Assembly (NCBI GenBank): GCA_016200765.1
Contig: JACQEC010000036.1
Span: forward strand, 1 to 19,068
From: Chloroflexota bacterium
GTDB taxonomy: Bacteria > Chloroflexota > Anaerolineae > JACRMK01
DNA length: 19,068 bases
Direction of reading: 5' to 3'
In this document: one piece after another, positions 7,421 through 15,459 of the stretch
Position numbering within the stretch: position 1 is the first letter of the stretch
How the letters are laid out: every line of letters starts with the position of its first letter
The notes under the pieces: generated by a model
Database searches by the model: none
Told to the model about the DNA's origin: nothing
The model's input: the letters and a program-made list of their open reading frames with translations, nothing else
Position numbers and translations under genes: made by a program

Positions 7421-8119
7421 ATGTTCTACTTTGACCCACTTTACTTACTGTTTGCCCTTCCGGCGCTGGCCTTGGGCCTGTTCGCGCAGTGGAAGGTTAA
7501 GTCGGCCTATGATAAATATACGCGCGTCGCTAACGAGCGCGGGATGACGGGCATGCAGGCCGCCCAGCGGCTTCTCTCGGTGAACGGGCTTAGCGGCATC
7601 AGCATCGAAGGTACGGCCGGAGACCTCACGGACAATTACGACCCGCGCAGCAAAACCCTCCGGCTGTCGGCGGGCGTTGCCAACGCGCCTTCGGTGGCAG
7701 CGCTGGGCATTGTGGCTCATGAGGTCGGTCACGCCATGCAAGACGCGACCGGTTACGCGCCGCTCAAAGTCCGCGGCGCGATTGTGCCCGCCGTCCAATT
7801 TGGCTCCTTTCTTGGGCCTATCCTGTTCTTTGTCGGCCTGCTTATCAACGCCACTGGTCTGGCCTGGCTGGGAGTTGCCGCCTTTGCCATGGCGCTCGTC
7901 TTCGCTGTGCTGACATTGCCGGTGGAGCTGGACGCCTCGCGGCGCGCGCTGGCCATGTTGAGCGCCAACGGCTTAGTTTCCCGGTCCGAGGCCGACGGCG
8001 TAAAGTCAGTTCTGACAGCCGCCGCGCTGACCTACATTGCCGCGGTCGCGCAGGCCCTGTCTCAGCTGCTCTATTATGTCTTCATTTTGACAGGCACAAA
8101 CAGGCGCCGTGACGACTAG
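7421..8119 (+). CDS. Zinc-dependent membrane peptidase, YugP family
   Basis: A 232-aa membrane-bound metallopeptidase. The zinc/catalytic motif HEVGH is at 100-104 (H100, E101, H104), and Glu169 in VELDASRRA is the likely third ligand, as in YugP-family proteins (PF04298). An N-terminal hydrophobic segment (residues 1-22), a long hydrophobic region at about 125-168 just before the ELDAS element, and a hydrophobic C-terminal stretch suggest several membrane helices. The start ATG 7421 is fixed by the nearly perfect ribosome-binding site. The length is normal for the family. Its substrate is unknown. It appears to be monocistronic: its own promoter lies upstream and a terminator hairpin follows at 8182-8215. 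Confidence 0.9.
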   Translation: MFYFDPLYLLFALPALALGLFAQWKVKSAYDKYTRVANERGMTGMQAAQRLLSVNGLSGISIEGTAGDLTDNYDPRSKTLRLSAGVANAPSVAALGIVAHEVGHAMQDATGYAPLKVRGAIVPAVQFGSFLGPILFFVGLLINATGLAWLGVAAFAMALVFAVLTLPVELDASRRALAMLSANGLVSRSEADGVKSVLTAAALTYIAAVAQALSQLLYYVFILTGTNRRRDD

Positions 8120-8181
8120 GTGAATGGCAATCGCCTAAGCCGCGCCATAGTGTTCGCATTTCACGGCAACCGATAGATCGT

Positions 8182-8215
8182 AAGCGCGGGGCACGCTGAG
8201 CCGCGCTTTTGTTTT
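8182..8215 (+). terminator. Rho-independent terminator after the zinc peptidase gene, abutting rlmN
   Basis: An 8-bp perfect stem AAGCGCGG (8182-8189) / CCGCGCTT (8201-8208) with an 11-nt loop, followed by a T-rich tract TTTTGTTTT (8207-8215). It lies 62 nt after the peptidase stop. The T-tract ends at the first possible rlmN start codon (GTG 8216), so it could also act as an attenuator in an rlmN leader. Confidence 0.75.
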
Positions 8216-8221
8216 GTGACT

Positions 8222-9331
8222 ATGGATATTCAAATGCCGGGCAAGCCGGTGCGGCTCTTGGACTTGACGTTCGAGCAAACTGAAGGTCTCCTCGCAGATT
8301 GGGGCGAACCAAAGTTCCGCGCGCAACAGCTTTGGACATGGCTCTATCGCGACACGACAGCCGAGGCAGAACGGATGCACAACCTGCCGCGCGCTCTGCG
8401 GGATTGCCTAGCTAATGAGACAGTCATCGAGCTGCTGACACCTGTCGTGGAGCTCACGTCCAGCGACGGTTACACACAGAAATGGCTTTTCCGCTTGCCT
8501 GATGGTCAAACGATTGAAACCGTCCTCATGGGCTATAGCGCGCGCCGCACGGTCTGCATCTCGACGCAGGTCGGCTGCGCCATGGCCTGTCCGTTCTGCG
8601 CGACGGGGCAGGCCGGTTTCACCCGCAACCTCACATCCGGTGAAATCATCGCGCAGGTGCTCTTCGCCGCGCGCCGGTTGACGACTCATTCAAGCCTGGC
8701 TAACTTACCCGACCTGTCCAGCCGGCGTGGTGTGACCAACGTGGTCTTCATGGGTATGGGCGAACCGATGGTCAATTACCAGCCAATGTGGCAGGCGGTC
8801 GAGCGCCTGACCGACCCACGTGGCTTTGGACTGGGCGCGCGTCATATTACCATTTCCACCGTCGGCATCATCGCCGGTATTGAAAAGTTCGCCAATGAGG
8901 GCTCGCAAGTCAATCTGGCTGTCTCGTTGCACGCCGCCGACGACGAACTGAGAAACCGGCTCGTTCCCGTCAACAAGCGGTTTCCAATTGCCAGCCTCTT
9001 GAAAGCGTGTCGTGATTATCAGGCCGTCACGAAACGGCGAGTCACCTTTGAATACGCCTTGATCAGCGGCGTTAACGACTCGCTCACCGACGCCCGGCGG
9101 CTGGCCCGCCTCCTACGCGGTCTGATTGCGCACGTGAATCTCATTCCGCTCAATCCAACTGCCGGATCGGCACTCAAGCCGACGCCCCGAACCCAGGTGC
9201 GTGCCTTCCGCCAAGAGCTCGAGGTGCGTGGAGTTCCCGCCACAGTACGCATTGGGCGCGGGCTCGACATAAACGCTGGCTGCGGCCAACTGCGAGAGAT
9301 CCACGCTCGCGACGTGACAGCCCGCGGGTAG
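8222..9331 (+). CDS. rlmN: Dual-specificity 23S rRNA (adenine2503-C2) / tRNA methyltransferase RlmN
   Basis: Radical-SAM enzyme that methylates C2 of A2503 in 23S rRNA and A37 in some tRNAs. Counted from ATG 8222 it has 369 aa. The [4Fe-4S] motif CxxxCxxC is C119/C123/C126, with the catalytic cysteine pair at C112 (TVCIST) and C354 (NAGCGQL). Also visible are the GEPMVNY, ISTVGI, SLHA and YALISGVND motifs. The N-terminal RNA-binding domain shows EPKFRAQQLWTWLY. Start choice is open: GTG 8216, ATG 8222 and ATG 8234 are all in frame, and none has a ribosome-binding site because a terminator hairpin occupies the upstream bases. No confident promoter was found for this gene. Confidence 0.95.
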   Translation: MDIQMPGKPVRLLDLTFEQTEGLLADWGEPKFRAQQLWTWLYRDTTAEAERMHNLPRALRDCLANETVIELLTPVVELTSSDGYTQKWLFRLPDGQTIETVLMGYSARRTVCISTQVGCAMACPFCATGQAGFTRNLTSGEIIAQVLFAARRLTTHSSLANLPDLSSRRGVTNVVFMGMGEPMVNYQPMWQAVERLTDPRGFGLGARHITISTVGIIAGIEKFANEGSQVNLAVSLHAADDELRNRLVPVNKRFPIASLLKACRDYQAVTKRRVTFEYALISGVNDSLTDARRLARLLRGLIAHVNLIPLNPTAGSALKPTPRTQVRAFRQELEVRGVPATVRIGRGLDINAGCGQLREIHARDVTARG

Positions 9332-9351
9332 ATGGATTGGAAAAATTCGTC

Positions 9352-9381
9352 TTGCAATGCCTTCTAGTCCTATGCTATGAT
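9352..9381 (+). promoter_or_regulatory. Extended -10 promoter of rpe, giving a very short leader
   Basis: The -35 TTGCAA (9352-9357), an 18-bp spacer, TGC, then -10 TATGAT (9376-9381). A start 6-8 nt downstream of the -10 falls at about 9388, only about 8 nt before the ATG at 9396. It is the best-matching plus-strand promoter in the window. Confidence 0.65.
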
Positions 9382-9395
9382 ACCGTCCGAAAAGA

Positions 9396-10046
9396 ATGTT
9401 AAAAATCGCCCCCTCGATACTGGCGGCAGATTTTTCGCGGCTGGGCGAGCAAGTCGCTGAGTGTGAGCGTGCAGGCGCCAGCCTAATCCACTTCGATGCG
9501 ATGGACGGCCACTTTGTGCCGAACATCACGATTGGCCCCGTCGTACTCGAAGCCGTGCGGCGTTCGTGTACGTTACGGATAGATGCCCATCTGATGGTGA
9601 GCGAGGCCGATCGTTATGTTGAGGACTTTGCTCGAGCCGGGGCTGATAGCATCATTGTCCATATCGAGGCCACTCCCCATCTGCACCGGGTTCTTGAACA
9701 CATTAAGAGCCTTGGCAAACGTGCTGGTGTGGCGGTGAACCCAGCCACTCCGCCTCATGGGCTGGATGAGGTGGTGAATGAAGTTGACCAAATATTGGTG
9801 ATGACGGTCAATCCGGGGTTCGGTGGGCAGTCATTTATCCGTGGAACCCTGCAGAAAATCGCGTCCATTAGCGAGCGGCGAGGGAACCGGCCGATCGAAA
9901 TCGCCGTTGACGGTGGTATAGATCGGCGCACAGTACGCGATGTCGTTCAGCATGGCGCGGATCTGCTGGTCGCGGGCACTTTCATCTTTCGGCACCCGCA
10001 AGGAATCCAGCAAGCCATTCTGGAGTTGCGGGATGCGGCACAATAA
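9396..10046 (+). CDS. rpe: Ribulose-phosphate 3-epimerase
   Basis: Interconverts ribulose 5-phosphate and xylulose 5-phosphate in the pentose phosphate pathway (or Calvin cycle), as a cytoplasmic TIM barrel. The 216-aa length is normal. Metal and catalytic residues are in the expected places: H32 and D34 in IHFDAMDGHFVPN, H65 in DAHLMV, and D172 in VDGGI. The phosphate-binding VNPGFGGQSF and GTFIF motifs are also present. ATG 9396 is the first sensible start (MLKIAPSILAADF is the usual family beginning). It has only a weak AAAAG upstream and is probably translated from a near-leaderless mRNA. Transcription likely ends at the hairpin 10 nt past the stop. Confidence 0.96.
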   Translation: MLKIAPSILAADFSRLGEQVAECERAGASLIHFDAMDGHFVPNITIGPVVLEAVRRSCTLRIDAHLMVSEADRYVEDFARAGADSIIVHIEATPHLHRVLEHIKSLGKRAGVAVNPATPPHGLDEVVNEVDQILVMTVNPGFGGQSFIRGTLQKIASISERRGNRPIEIAVDGGIDRRTVRDVVQHGADLLVAGTFIFRHPQGIQQAILELRDAAQ

Positions 10047-10050
10047 TTAG

Positions 10051-10077
10051 AAAAACCCGCTTTCTGGCGAAAACGGG
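10051..10077 (-). terminator. Terminator hairpin between convergent rpe and rpmB
   Basis: Stem 10056-10064 pairs with 10069-10077 (nine pairs, one C-A mismatch) around loop TGGC. Read on the minus strand the stem is followed by TTTTTCT, so it is a good terminator for rpmB, whose stop is about 58 nt away. On the plus strand the downstream bases are only moderately T-rich, so it may also stop rpe transcripts less efficiently. Confidence 0.72.
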
Positions 10078-10134
10078 CTTCTGTCATTGTGCGGCTATGC
10101 GGTCTGGCGGCGGGATTAGCCGAACCGGGCCAAG

Positions 10135-10320
10135 TTATATTTTGACCTTGGTGCGATTGCGCAGGCAGCGCGTGCAGATAGGCACCTTCTTCGACTTACC
10201 GTCTTGATTGACAGTCGTTCTCTGAATATTAACGTCAAAACGGCGGTTTGTCCGATTGAAGGCGTGGCTCACGTTGTGTCCGAATTGAGCGCCTCGCCCA
10301 CACACATAACATTTGGCCAA
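10135..10320 (-). CDS. rpmB: 50S ribosomal protein L28, zinc-ribbon form
   Basis: A 61-aa large-subunit ribosomal protein. Four cysteines in two pairs, C4/C7 (CYVC) and C49/C52 (CTRC), mark the zinc-binding version; the basic middle and the NRTNRRFDVNIQ stretch are typical of L28. The start codon is TTG (complement of 10318-10320), supported by AAAGGGG about 8 nt upstream and by the protein beginning exactly at the conserved MAKCYVCG. It is the only minus-strand gene of the window and is divergent from fakA, an arrangement common where rpmB neighbours the yloU/fakA-recG region. Confidence 0.95.
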   Translation of the reverse strand: MAKCYVCGRGAQFGHNVSHAFNRTNRRFDVNIQRTTVNQDGKSKKVPICTRCLRNRTKVKI

Positions 10321-10356
10321 TTTCGTTACCCCTTTCAGCGCTTGAACTCTTGACTA

Positions 10357-10385
10357 ATCATAACATAGGCCGCCCGCATTACCAA
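10357..10385 (-). promoter_or_regulatory. Extended -10 promoter of rpmB
   Basis: On the minus strand: -35 TTGGTA (10385-10380), exactly 17 bp, then TGT directly followed by -10 TATGAT (10362-10357). The start would be near 10350, giving a leader of about 30 nt that includes the AAAGGGG ribosome-binding site. Confidence 0.65.
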
Positions 10386-10585
10386 ATGCCACACATCGCT
10401 AACAGCACAATGGAGCCCTTATTCCCGCAGTCACCGGCAATGTTACCAACAGGCGCAATTTGCCCTGGCAGCGCCACTCGTGAAAACCCTTACGCCCACC
10501 AATGCGTATGTAATCGTACATCGGGCACTACATGACTTGCAATCAAGCCCGCGCCGATGCATACCTTGGAACCTAAGGAACGCGC
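10386..10585. other. Intergenic stretch between rpmB promoter and fakA
   Basis: This is the largest non-coding gap. Apart from the rpmB promoter beside it, I see only a ribosome-binding site AAGGA (10575-10579) for fakA. A possible -35 TTGCAA (10537-10542) has no good -10 at the right distance. A 61-codon plus-strand frame from 10350 lacks a ribosome-binding site and recognisable sequence and is not called. No tRNA, and no Asp23/YloU gene, which often precedes fakA, was found here. Confidence 0.5.
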
Positions 10586-12241
10586 ATGAGTGTCACGTCC
10601 TCGATTGATATAGCCACAGCGAAGCGCCGCAGACTATGGCTGTGCTGCAACGGGCAGCAGTTGAAGCTTCTGCTTGATGCCAGTTTACTGTGGCTCGACC
10701 TAAACCACGAGGCGATTAACGCGCTTAACGTATTTCCGGTGCCGGACGGCGATTCCGGCACCAACATGCTCTTGACGATGCAATCTGCGTGCAAAGAGAT
10801 TGCCTCACTTCCTAATCGGTCGGCTGGTGGAATCATGCAAGCCGTAGCCAAAGGGGCGCTGATGGGCGCGCGCGGGAACTCAGGCGTGATCCTATCCCAG
10901 TTTTTCCGTGGTATGGCAGACTCTTTCGGCGAGAAAGAAACCATCAACGCCGCCGAATTTGCGCACGCTCTGCGAGAGGGTACACGGCTGGCCTATCAAG
11001 GTGTCCAGAAGCCTGTGGAGGGCACCATCCTCACGGTCGCACGAGAACTTTCAGAAGCGGCTGCCCGCGCCGCGGCAGAGAGCGACGACCTCCACCATGT
11101 CCTGACCGCCGTGGTCGCCGAAGCACAGCGCTCGGTCGCGCGCACCCCGGAGATTTTCCCGCTGCTATCCGAGGCTGGGGTGGTTGACGCCGGTGGTCAG
11201 GGTCTTTTTGTGATCCTTCAAGGCGCGCTAAAGCTGGTGAATGGCGAAAAGCTAGCAGTCAATCGCGTGAGGGCGCGGGCCGCAAGCCTGACCGCCCTCA
11301 AGGCGGAAGCCGGTTGGGGTTTCGACATTCAGTATATCCTGCACGGCGAAAATCTGCACGTGGATCAGATCAGGCAGACTATCGAATCCATGGGTGAGTC
11401 TGTGCTCGTGGTCGGCGACTCCCGTTTGATTAAAGTGCATGCCCATGCGCCAACCCCTGGGCCGATTCTCGATTATGGCGTTATGTGCGGTGTGATCAGC
11501 AAGGTCATCGTCGAGAACATGGAGGAGCAGGTTCAGCAAATTCTGAAAAGTCAGGCAAAACCTCCCATCGCGGCTGAAGCGATTAGCGGCATCGCCACAA
11601 TTGTTGTCGCCTCTGGCGCTGGCCTGCAGCGAGTATTCGACTCGTTGGGCGCAAGCCGCATCGTCACCGGCGGCGCCACCATGAATCCGAGCGTTGAAGA
11701 CCTGCTCAAGGCCATCGAGGCGGTTGATGCCCGTAATGTCATCCTGCTGCCCAACGACAAGAACATCCTGTTGGCCGCGCAACAAGCCGCTCAGCTGACC
11801 TCGAAGGCTGTGCGCATCGTGCCCAGCATTGCCATCCCGCAGGGCATCGCAGCGCTGCTCGCCTACAACTTTCAGGCCAATCTCGACACTAACGCCGACG
11901 CCATGAATCGCGCTTTGAATACCGTGCAGACCGGCGAGATTACGCGCGCGGTGCGCACGGTCTCAATTGACGGCCTCAATGTGCGCGAGGGGCAGATCAT
12001 CGCGCTGCTGAACGGTGTGCTGTGTGTTGCCGGCGACAACCTCAGCCACGTCGCGCTTGAACTACTGCGCCGCATGACGCTGGTTAGCGCCGAGATTCTG
12101 ACGATCTACGTCGGCCAGGACGCGAGTGGCGCCGAGGCGCACGATCTGGCTGACCGGATTCGCACCACCTATCGTCATCTCACGGTTGAGGTCGTGGATG
12201 GTGGTCAGCCGCATACCCTTTTTATCATTTCCGTAGAGTAA
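10586..12241 (+). CDS. fakA: Fatty-acid kinase catalytic subunit FakA (DhaL/DAK2 domain protein, YloV family)
   Basis: FakA phosphorylates fatty acids held by a FakB (DegV) protein, making acyl-phosphates for phospholipid synthesis. The 551-aa length matches known FakA proteins. The N-terminal DhaL (DAK2) kinase domain shows NVFPVPDGDSGTNM with the Mg-ATP-binding D54 and D56, then ALMGARGNSGVILSQFFRG and EAGVVDAGGQGLF. The middle domain contains KVHAHAPTPGPILDYG. The C-terminal domain has NVILLPNDKNILLAAQQA and SIAIPQGIAALLAYN, all typical of the family. ATG 10586 is supported by AAGGA 6 nt upstream; about 20 non-conserved residues precede the recognisable CNGQQLK. Two degV/fakB genes follow, the first after 5 nt. 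Confidence 0.93.
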   Translation: MSVTSSIDIATAKRRRLWLCCNGQQLKLLLDASLLWLDLNHEAINALNVFPVPDGDSGTNMLLTMQSACKEIASLPNRSAGGIMQAVAKGALMGARGNSGVILSQFFRGMADSFGEKETINAAEFAHALREGTRLAYQGVQKPVEGTILTVARELSEAAARAAAESDDLHHVLTAVVAEAQRSVARTPEIFPLLSEAGVVDAGGQGLFVILQGALKLVNGEKLAVNRVRARAASLTALKAEAGWGFDIQYILHGENLHVDQIRQTIESMGESVLVVGDSRLIKVHAHAPTPGPILDYGVMCGVISKVIVENMEEQVQQILKSQAKPPIAAEAISGIATIVVASGAGLQRVFDSLGASRIVTGGATMNPSVEDLLKAIEAVDARNVILLPNDKNILLAAQQAAQLTSKAVRIVPSIAIPQGIAALLAYNFQANLDTNADAMNRALNTVQTGEITRAVRTVSIDGLNVREGQIIALLNGVLCVAGDNLSHVALELLRRMTLVSAEILTIYVGQDASGAEAHDLADRIRTTYRHLTVEVVDGGQPHTLFIISVE

Positions 12242-12246
12242 TCGTT

Positions 12247-13089
12247 ATGGGCCAGGTACAAATCGTCACGGACAGCACGGCTGATCTGCCTGAAGATGTC
12301 ACCAAGCGGCTTGGGATTCAGGTTGTTCCCTTGACGGTGACCTTCGGGAGCGAGGTGCTGCGCGACGGGATTGACATTGATGCTCGCCAGTTTTTCAAGC
12401 GGCTGAAGACCGCTAAAACCGCGCCGACAACGTCGCCCCCGTCGCCGAAGGCCTTTGAAGAAATCTATGGACAACTCGTTCGCCAGCACGATGAGATTCT
12501 TTCGATTCACCTTTCGTCGAAGTTAAGCCAAACGGTCTATGCGGCCGAGCGCGGCGCGCTCCCGTTCCTTGGACGCAAGAAGATAGCCGTCCTCGACTCT
12601 CTATCAGCCTCGTGCGGCCTGGGCTACCTGGCCGTCGCTGCTGCCGAGGCGGCTCAAGACGGCATGGCGCTCGGCGACCTCGTGAAGTTCATGCGTATGC
12701 AGATTCCTCACGTCTATCTGACGTTTTTCGTCGAAACTTTGGAATATCTCCACCGCGGCGGGCGGCTGGTGAGGGCACAGGCACTCCTTGGCTCCATGCT
12801 GAACATCAAGCCCCTGCTCGCTCTAGAGGACGGCGAAATTGTCCCGTTGGAAAAGGTGCGCACACGGCAGCGCGCGCTGGAGAAATTATGCGAGTTCACT
12901 CTAGAATTTGCTGGTGTACGGCAGATGACAATCCTGCATAGCGACAATTACAACGAGGTCCACGAACTGGCGGAACGCATCAAAGAACAACTTCCAGGCG
13001 TGCCGATAGACTTTGCGCACTACGGTCCGGTTCTGGCGTCGCATGTCGGGCCGGATGCAATTGGGATTGTTGTCTTTGAAGCCGCATAA
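12247..13089 (+). CDS. fakB: DegV-family fatty-acid-binding protein, first copy (FakB)
   Basis: A 280-aa DegV protein that binds a fatty acid and presents it to FakA. Family motifs: IVTDSTADLP at the N-terminus, TTSPPSP (usually TSQPSP), SIHLSSKLSQT (usually LSGT), YLHRGGRL, KPLLALEDGEIVPLEKVRT, and a C-terminal SHVGPDAIGIVVF. The Ser/Thr positions expected to contact the fatty-acid carboxylate are present. Two usually conserved neighbours differ, Q->P and G->Q, unlike the second copy. The start ATG 12247 lies 5 nt after fakA with no strong ribosome-binding site, so translation is probably coupled. Which fatty acid it prefers cannot be told. Confidence 0.9.
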   Translation: MGQVQIVTDSTADLPEDVTKRLGIQVVPLTVTFGSEVLRDGIDIDARQFFKRLKTAKTAPTTSPPSPKAFEEIYGQLVRQHDEILSIHLSSKLSQTVYAAERGALPFLGRKKIAVLDSLSASCGLGYLAVAAAEAAQDGMALGDLVKFMRMQIPHVYLTFFVETLEYLHRGGRLVRAQALLGSMLNIKPLLALEDGEIVPLEKVRTRQRALEKLCEFTLEFAGVRQMTILHSDNYNEVHELAERIKEQLPGVPIDFAHYGPVLASHVGPDAIGIVVFEAA

Positions 13090-13224
13090 CCGCGAATGAC
13101 GGATCCCAAAGTTTTCAAGCCTTGGGAACTCTGCGATTGGCGCTCAGGACTGATTAGATAGTTTTCAATAGAAGTTTGCCCATATCCATTCTACTCAATG
13201 GCGACAGAAAGGAGATGGGGACGA
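13090..13224 (+). other. Gap between fakB copy 1 and the degenerate kinase gene
   Basis: 135 nt. It holds a weak inverted repeat TCCCAA/TTGGGA (13104-13109 / 13122-13127) without a T-tract, and the kinase ribosome-binding site AAAGGAGA (13208-13215). It is wide enough for a promoter; TGATTAGAT at 13151-13159 is a poor extended -10 match that I do not call. Confidence 0.4.
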
Positions 13225-15459
13225 ATGCATACCCAATCATCACGGCAGCGCTCCGGCGCTGATTCGGCCCTTGTAAGTGCGGCGATTCGTGCAATTCCCG
13301 GGTTGCTGCTTCTGACCTGCTGGCTTGGCGCTTGGGTCATGTCGCGGCAGTTATCTGACGTGATGCTATCGCTCGTCGGACTTGATTTGCGTGCCTCTCT
13401 CTTGGTTCTCGCCGGCGGCGCCGCGATCGGCCTGCTCATGTACGGCGTGACCCTTTCGGGCCTGCGCGCGCGCGCTCAGACGCTTCGACAGGTCAATCGG
13501 CTCAGGAGCGCCTTGCGGCCATACGAGCGCTCGCTTTATGACCGGTATGGTGGCGTGGCTCGTCACGACACAGCGCGGCCGCGCGTACGAGCCTCTTTTC
13601 GGACAGCGCATGACGAGCTCGACGCCTGCATCAGCGCGTTACTGAAGCAAAGTGAATTGCTCGCCGCCCATCTTGCGCGTGAGAGAACGAACGCCGGCGA
13701 GAACGCGCGGTTATGCGTAGACCTCCGGCAAGAATTGGGGAAACTTCAGTCGGAGGCGGCCCAACTGCAAGCGCGGATTGTCGAGCAGACTGGATCGTTG
13801 TCGGCGTTGCGCGATGCCTACGCCGTCCTTGAGACCGCTCGAGCGGCCGCCGTCGCAGAGGCCAAATCCGCAACAGACCGCCAATCTGAATTCTTGAATG
13901 CCATAACCGCCGAAGCGCGCGCGTCAGCAGACCACTTGCGCGGCGTGTCCGAGCTCTTCGCCGGCACTCGCCTGAATACCCGCCAGCGCTACTTCTTGGA
14001 CTCCATTCGCGGCTCGGTAGACGGATTTGCGACGGCCATGAACGACCGGCGAGAACTGTTGCATTTGGAGACGGGCCGGGTAATTCTTGAGTGCGTGGAT
14101 TTTGAGCCGCTGGAAGTGGCCGAGGCCGTAGCGTCCCAGCTAGCCCCTCTCGCGCAAGCGAGGGGCGTGACTCTGACTTCATTCGTGGCCCCCGACGTCC
14201 CGCTTCTCGTGCGTGGTGATCCTCTTCGACTGCGCCAAGCCCTAATTCATCTGACGGTTGGCGTGATTCACGCCGTCACGCAGGATGAGGTTCGCGTCAC
14301 AACAAATCTCGCAGGTGAAAATGGCGAACGGATCTCACTGAAATTTGCTGTGATGGCAGGCGCGCTGGCAGACCACAGCACCAGTGGCAGTCTATCGCTT
14401 CCACTGGCCCGCACGGAAGCGCCCACCACAGGCAGCGTGTCTGATCAACGAGGACTGGGGTTGTCCATTGCCCAACACGTTGTAAAGTTGATGGGCGGCG
14501 ACCTGACAAAGGAAGCCGGCGGCGCAGGTGCCGGTTTGGGATTTACGGCTTGCTTTACGGCGTCCACACTGCTCAATACCACAGTCCCGAATGGTGGCGC
14601 ACTGGCCGTCCCACGGATACGTATCATCTTGGTGCGCGACCAACCGGTTCACGATAGCACACTATTGGATTATTTGCAGGCTTGGCAGATTCCATTTCAG
14701 AGCGTCCCAAGCCTTGACGATATGTTGTCCGCAATGCGCGAAGCCGCCGCTAACGGAGCGCCTTTCGCTATGGCCATTGTAGATTCAGACATCAGCCCGC
14801 TGAGCATCTTCGCGGTGGCCTCTGCAGTGGAGGCCGACCCGCTTCTGTCCGGCACCAAGCTCATCTTGCTGACCGGACCTGATGAATTGGTTCTGGGGCA
14901 CCGAGCGCAGAATGCAGGTTTTTCGGCTTATTTGACGAAACCGGTGCGGCAATCTTTTCTGCAAGGTATAATCGCAAGTCTATTTCGCAACTCAGCCACT
15001 ACGGCGGACGCGCATACCGATACTGCGACAGCCGACGACTCGGACAAACTGGCATTGATCGCCGACGACCTGCCGGTGCATCAGCATTTGATCGCCTCGC
15101 ACCTGCGCCGACTCGGGCTGTCAGCCGATGTCGCGGCGAATGGTTATGAGGCTGTCGAGGCCTTTATGCGCCATCCCTACGCCCTGCTGTTGCTAGATTG
15201 CCAGATGCCCGTAATGAATGGCTTTGAAACCGCGCGGGCTATACGTGAGGCCGAGACCCATGCTGATTATCACACCGTGATCATCGGTTTGACCTCGAAT
15301 GGCCTTGAGGAAAGCCGCGCAGCTTGTTTATCCGCAGGCATGGACGATACGCTAGTCAAACCCGTGTCGCCTGAACGGCTTACCGAAATACTCGGCCGTT
15401 GGCTCCCGCACCATCACTCACTAGAACCGACAGCAGGCCAACCTCAGGCAGAACCATGA
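13225..15459 (+). CDS. Membrane hybrid sensor 'histidine kinase' with degenerate catalytic core and two receiver domains
   Basis: A 744-aa protein. ATG 13225 is chosen because AAAGGAGA lies 9 nt upstream; ATG 13198 is in frame but lies before that site. Order: two membrane helices (about 22-40 and 57-77); a long charged, Ala-rich, probable coiled coil (about 80-220); a HisKA-like segment SEFLNAITAEARA in which the phospho-acceptor His is Ala229; an HATPase-like region with the N-box (DPLRLRQALIHLTVGV) where both usual Asn positions are His342 and Gly346, no G1 DxGxG box, but a good GLGLSI at 410-415. Receiver 1 (about 470-585) keeps Asp520 and a TKP Lys but lacks the acidic pair. Receiver 2 (about 610-730) is complete: ADD, Asp658 in LLDCQMPVMNGFE, LTS, Lys712. 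No HPt domain is present. It probably cannot autophosphorylate. It overlaps fakB copy 2 by ATGA. Confidence 0.85.
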   Translation: MHTQSSRQRSGADSALVSAAIRAIPGLLLLTCWLGAWVMSRQLSDVMLSLVGLDLRASLLVLAGGAAIGLLMYGVTLSGLRARAQTLRQVNRLRSALRPYERSLYDRYGGVARHDTARPRVRASFRTAHDELDACISALLKQSELLAAHLARERTNAGENARLCVDLRQELGKLQSEAAQLQARIVEQTGSLSALRDAYAVLETARAAAVAEAKSATDRQSEFLNAITAEARASADHLRGVSELFAGTRLNTRQRYFLDSIRGSVDGFATAMNDRRELLHLETGRVILECVDFEPLEVAEAVASQLAPLAQARGVTLTSFVAPDVPLLVRGDPLRLRQALIHLTVGVIHAVTQDEVRVTTNLAGENGERISLKFAVMAGALADHSTSGSLSLPLARTEAPTTGSVSDQRGLGLSIAQHVVKLMGGDLTKEAGGAGAGLGFTACFTASTLLNTTVPNGGALAVPRIRIILVRDQPVHDSTLLDYLQAWQIPFQSVPSLDDMLSAMREAAANGAPFAMAIVDSDISPLSIFAVASAVEADPLLSGTKLILLTGPDELVLGHRAQNAGFSAYLTKPVRQSFLQGIIASLFRNSATTADAHTDTATADDSDKLALIADDLPVHQHLIASHLRRLGLSADVAANGYEAVEAFMRHPYALLLLDCQMPVMNGFETARAIREAETHADYHTVIIGLTSNGLEESRAACLSAGMDDTLVKPVSPERLTEILGRWLPHHHSLEPTAGQPQAEP

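Noticed and set aside
10350..10535. 61-codon plus-strand frame in the rpmB-fakA gap, considered as a small gene or a displaced Asp23/YloU
   Set aside because: No ribosome-binding site, no similarity to Asp23, unusual composition, and it overlaps the rpmB promoter.
13104..13127. Inverted repeat TCCCAA...TTGGGA considered as a terminator after fakB copy 1
   Set aside because: The stem is only 6 bp with a 12-nt loop and has no T-tract on either strand.
13198..13224. Earlier ATG for the kinase-like gene
   Set aside because: The only good ribosome-binding site (13208-13215) lies downstream of it, pointing to ATG 13225.
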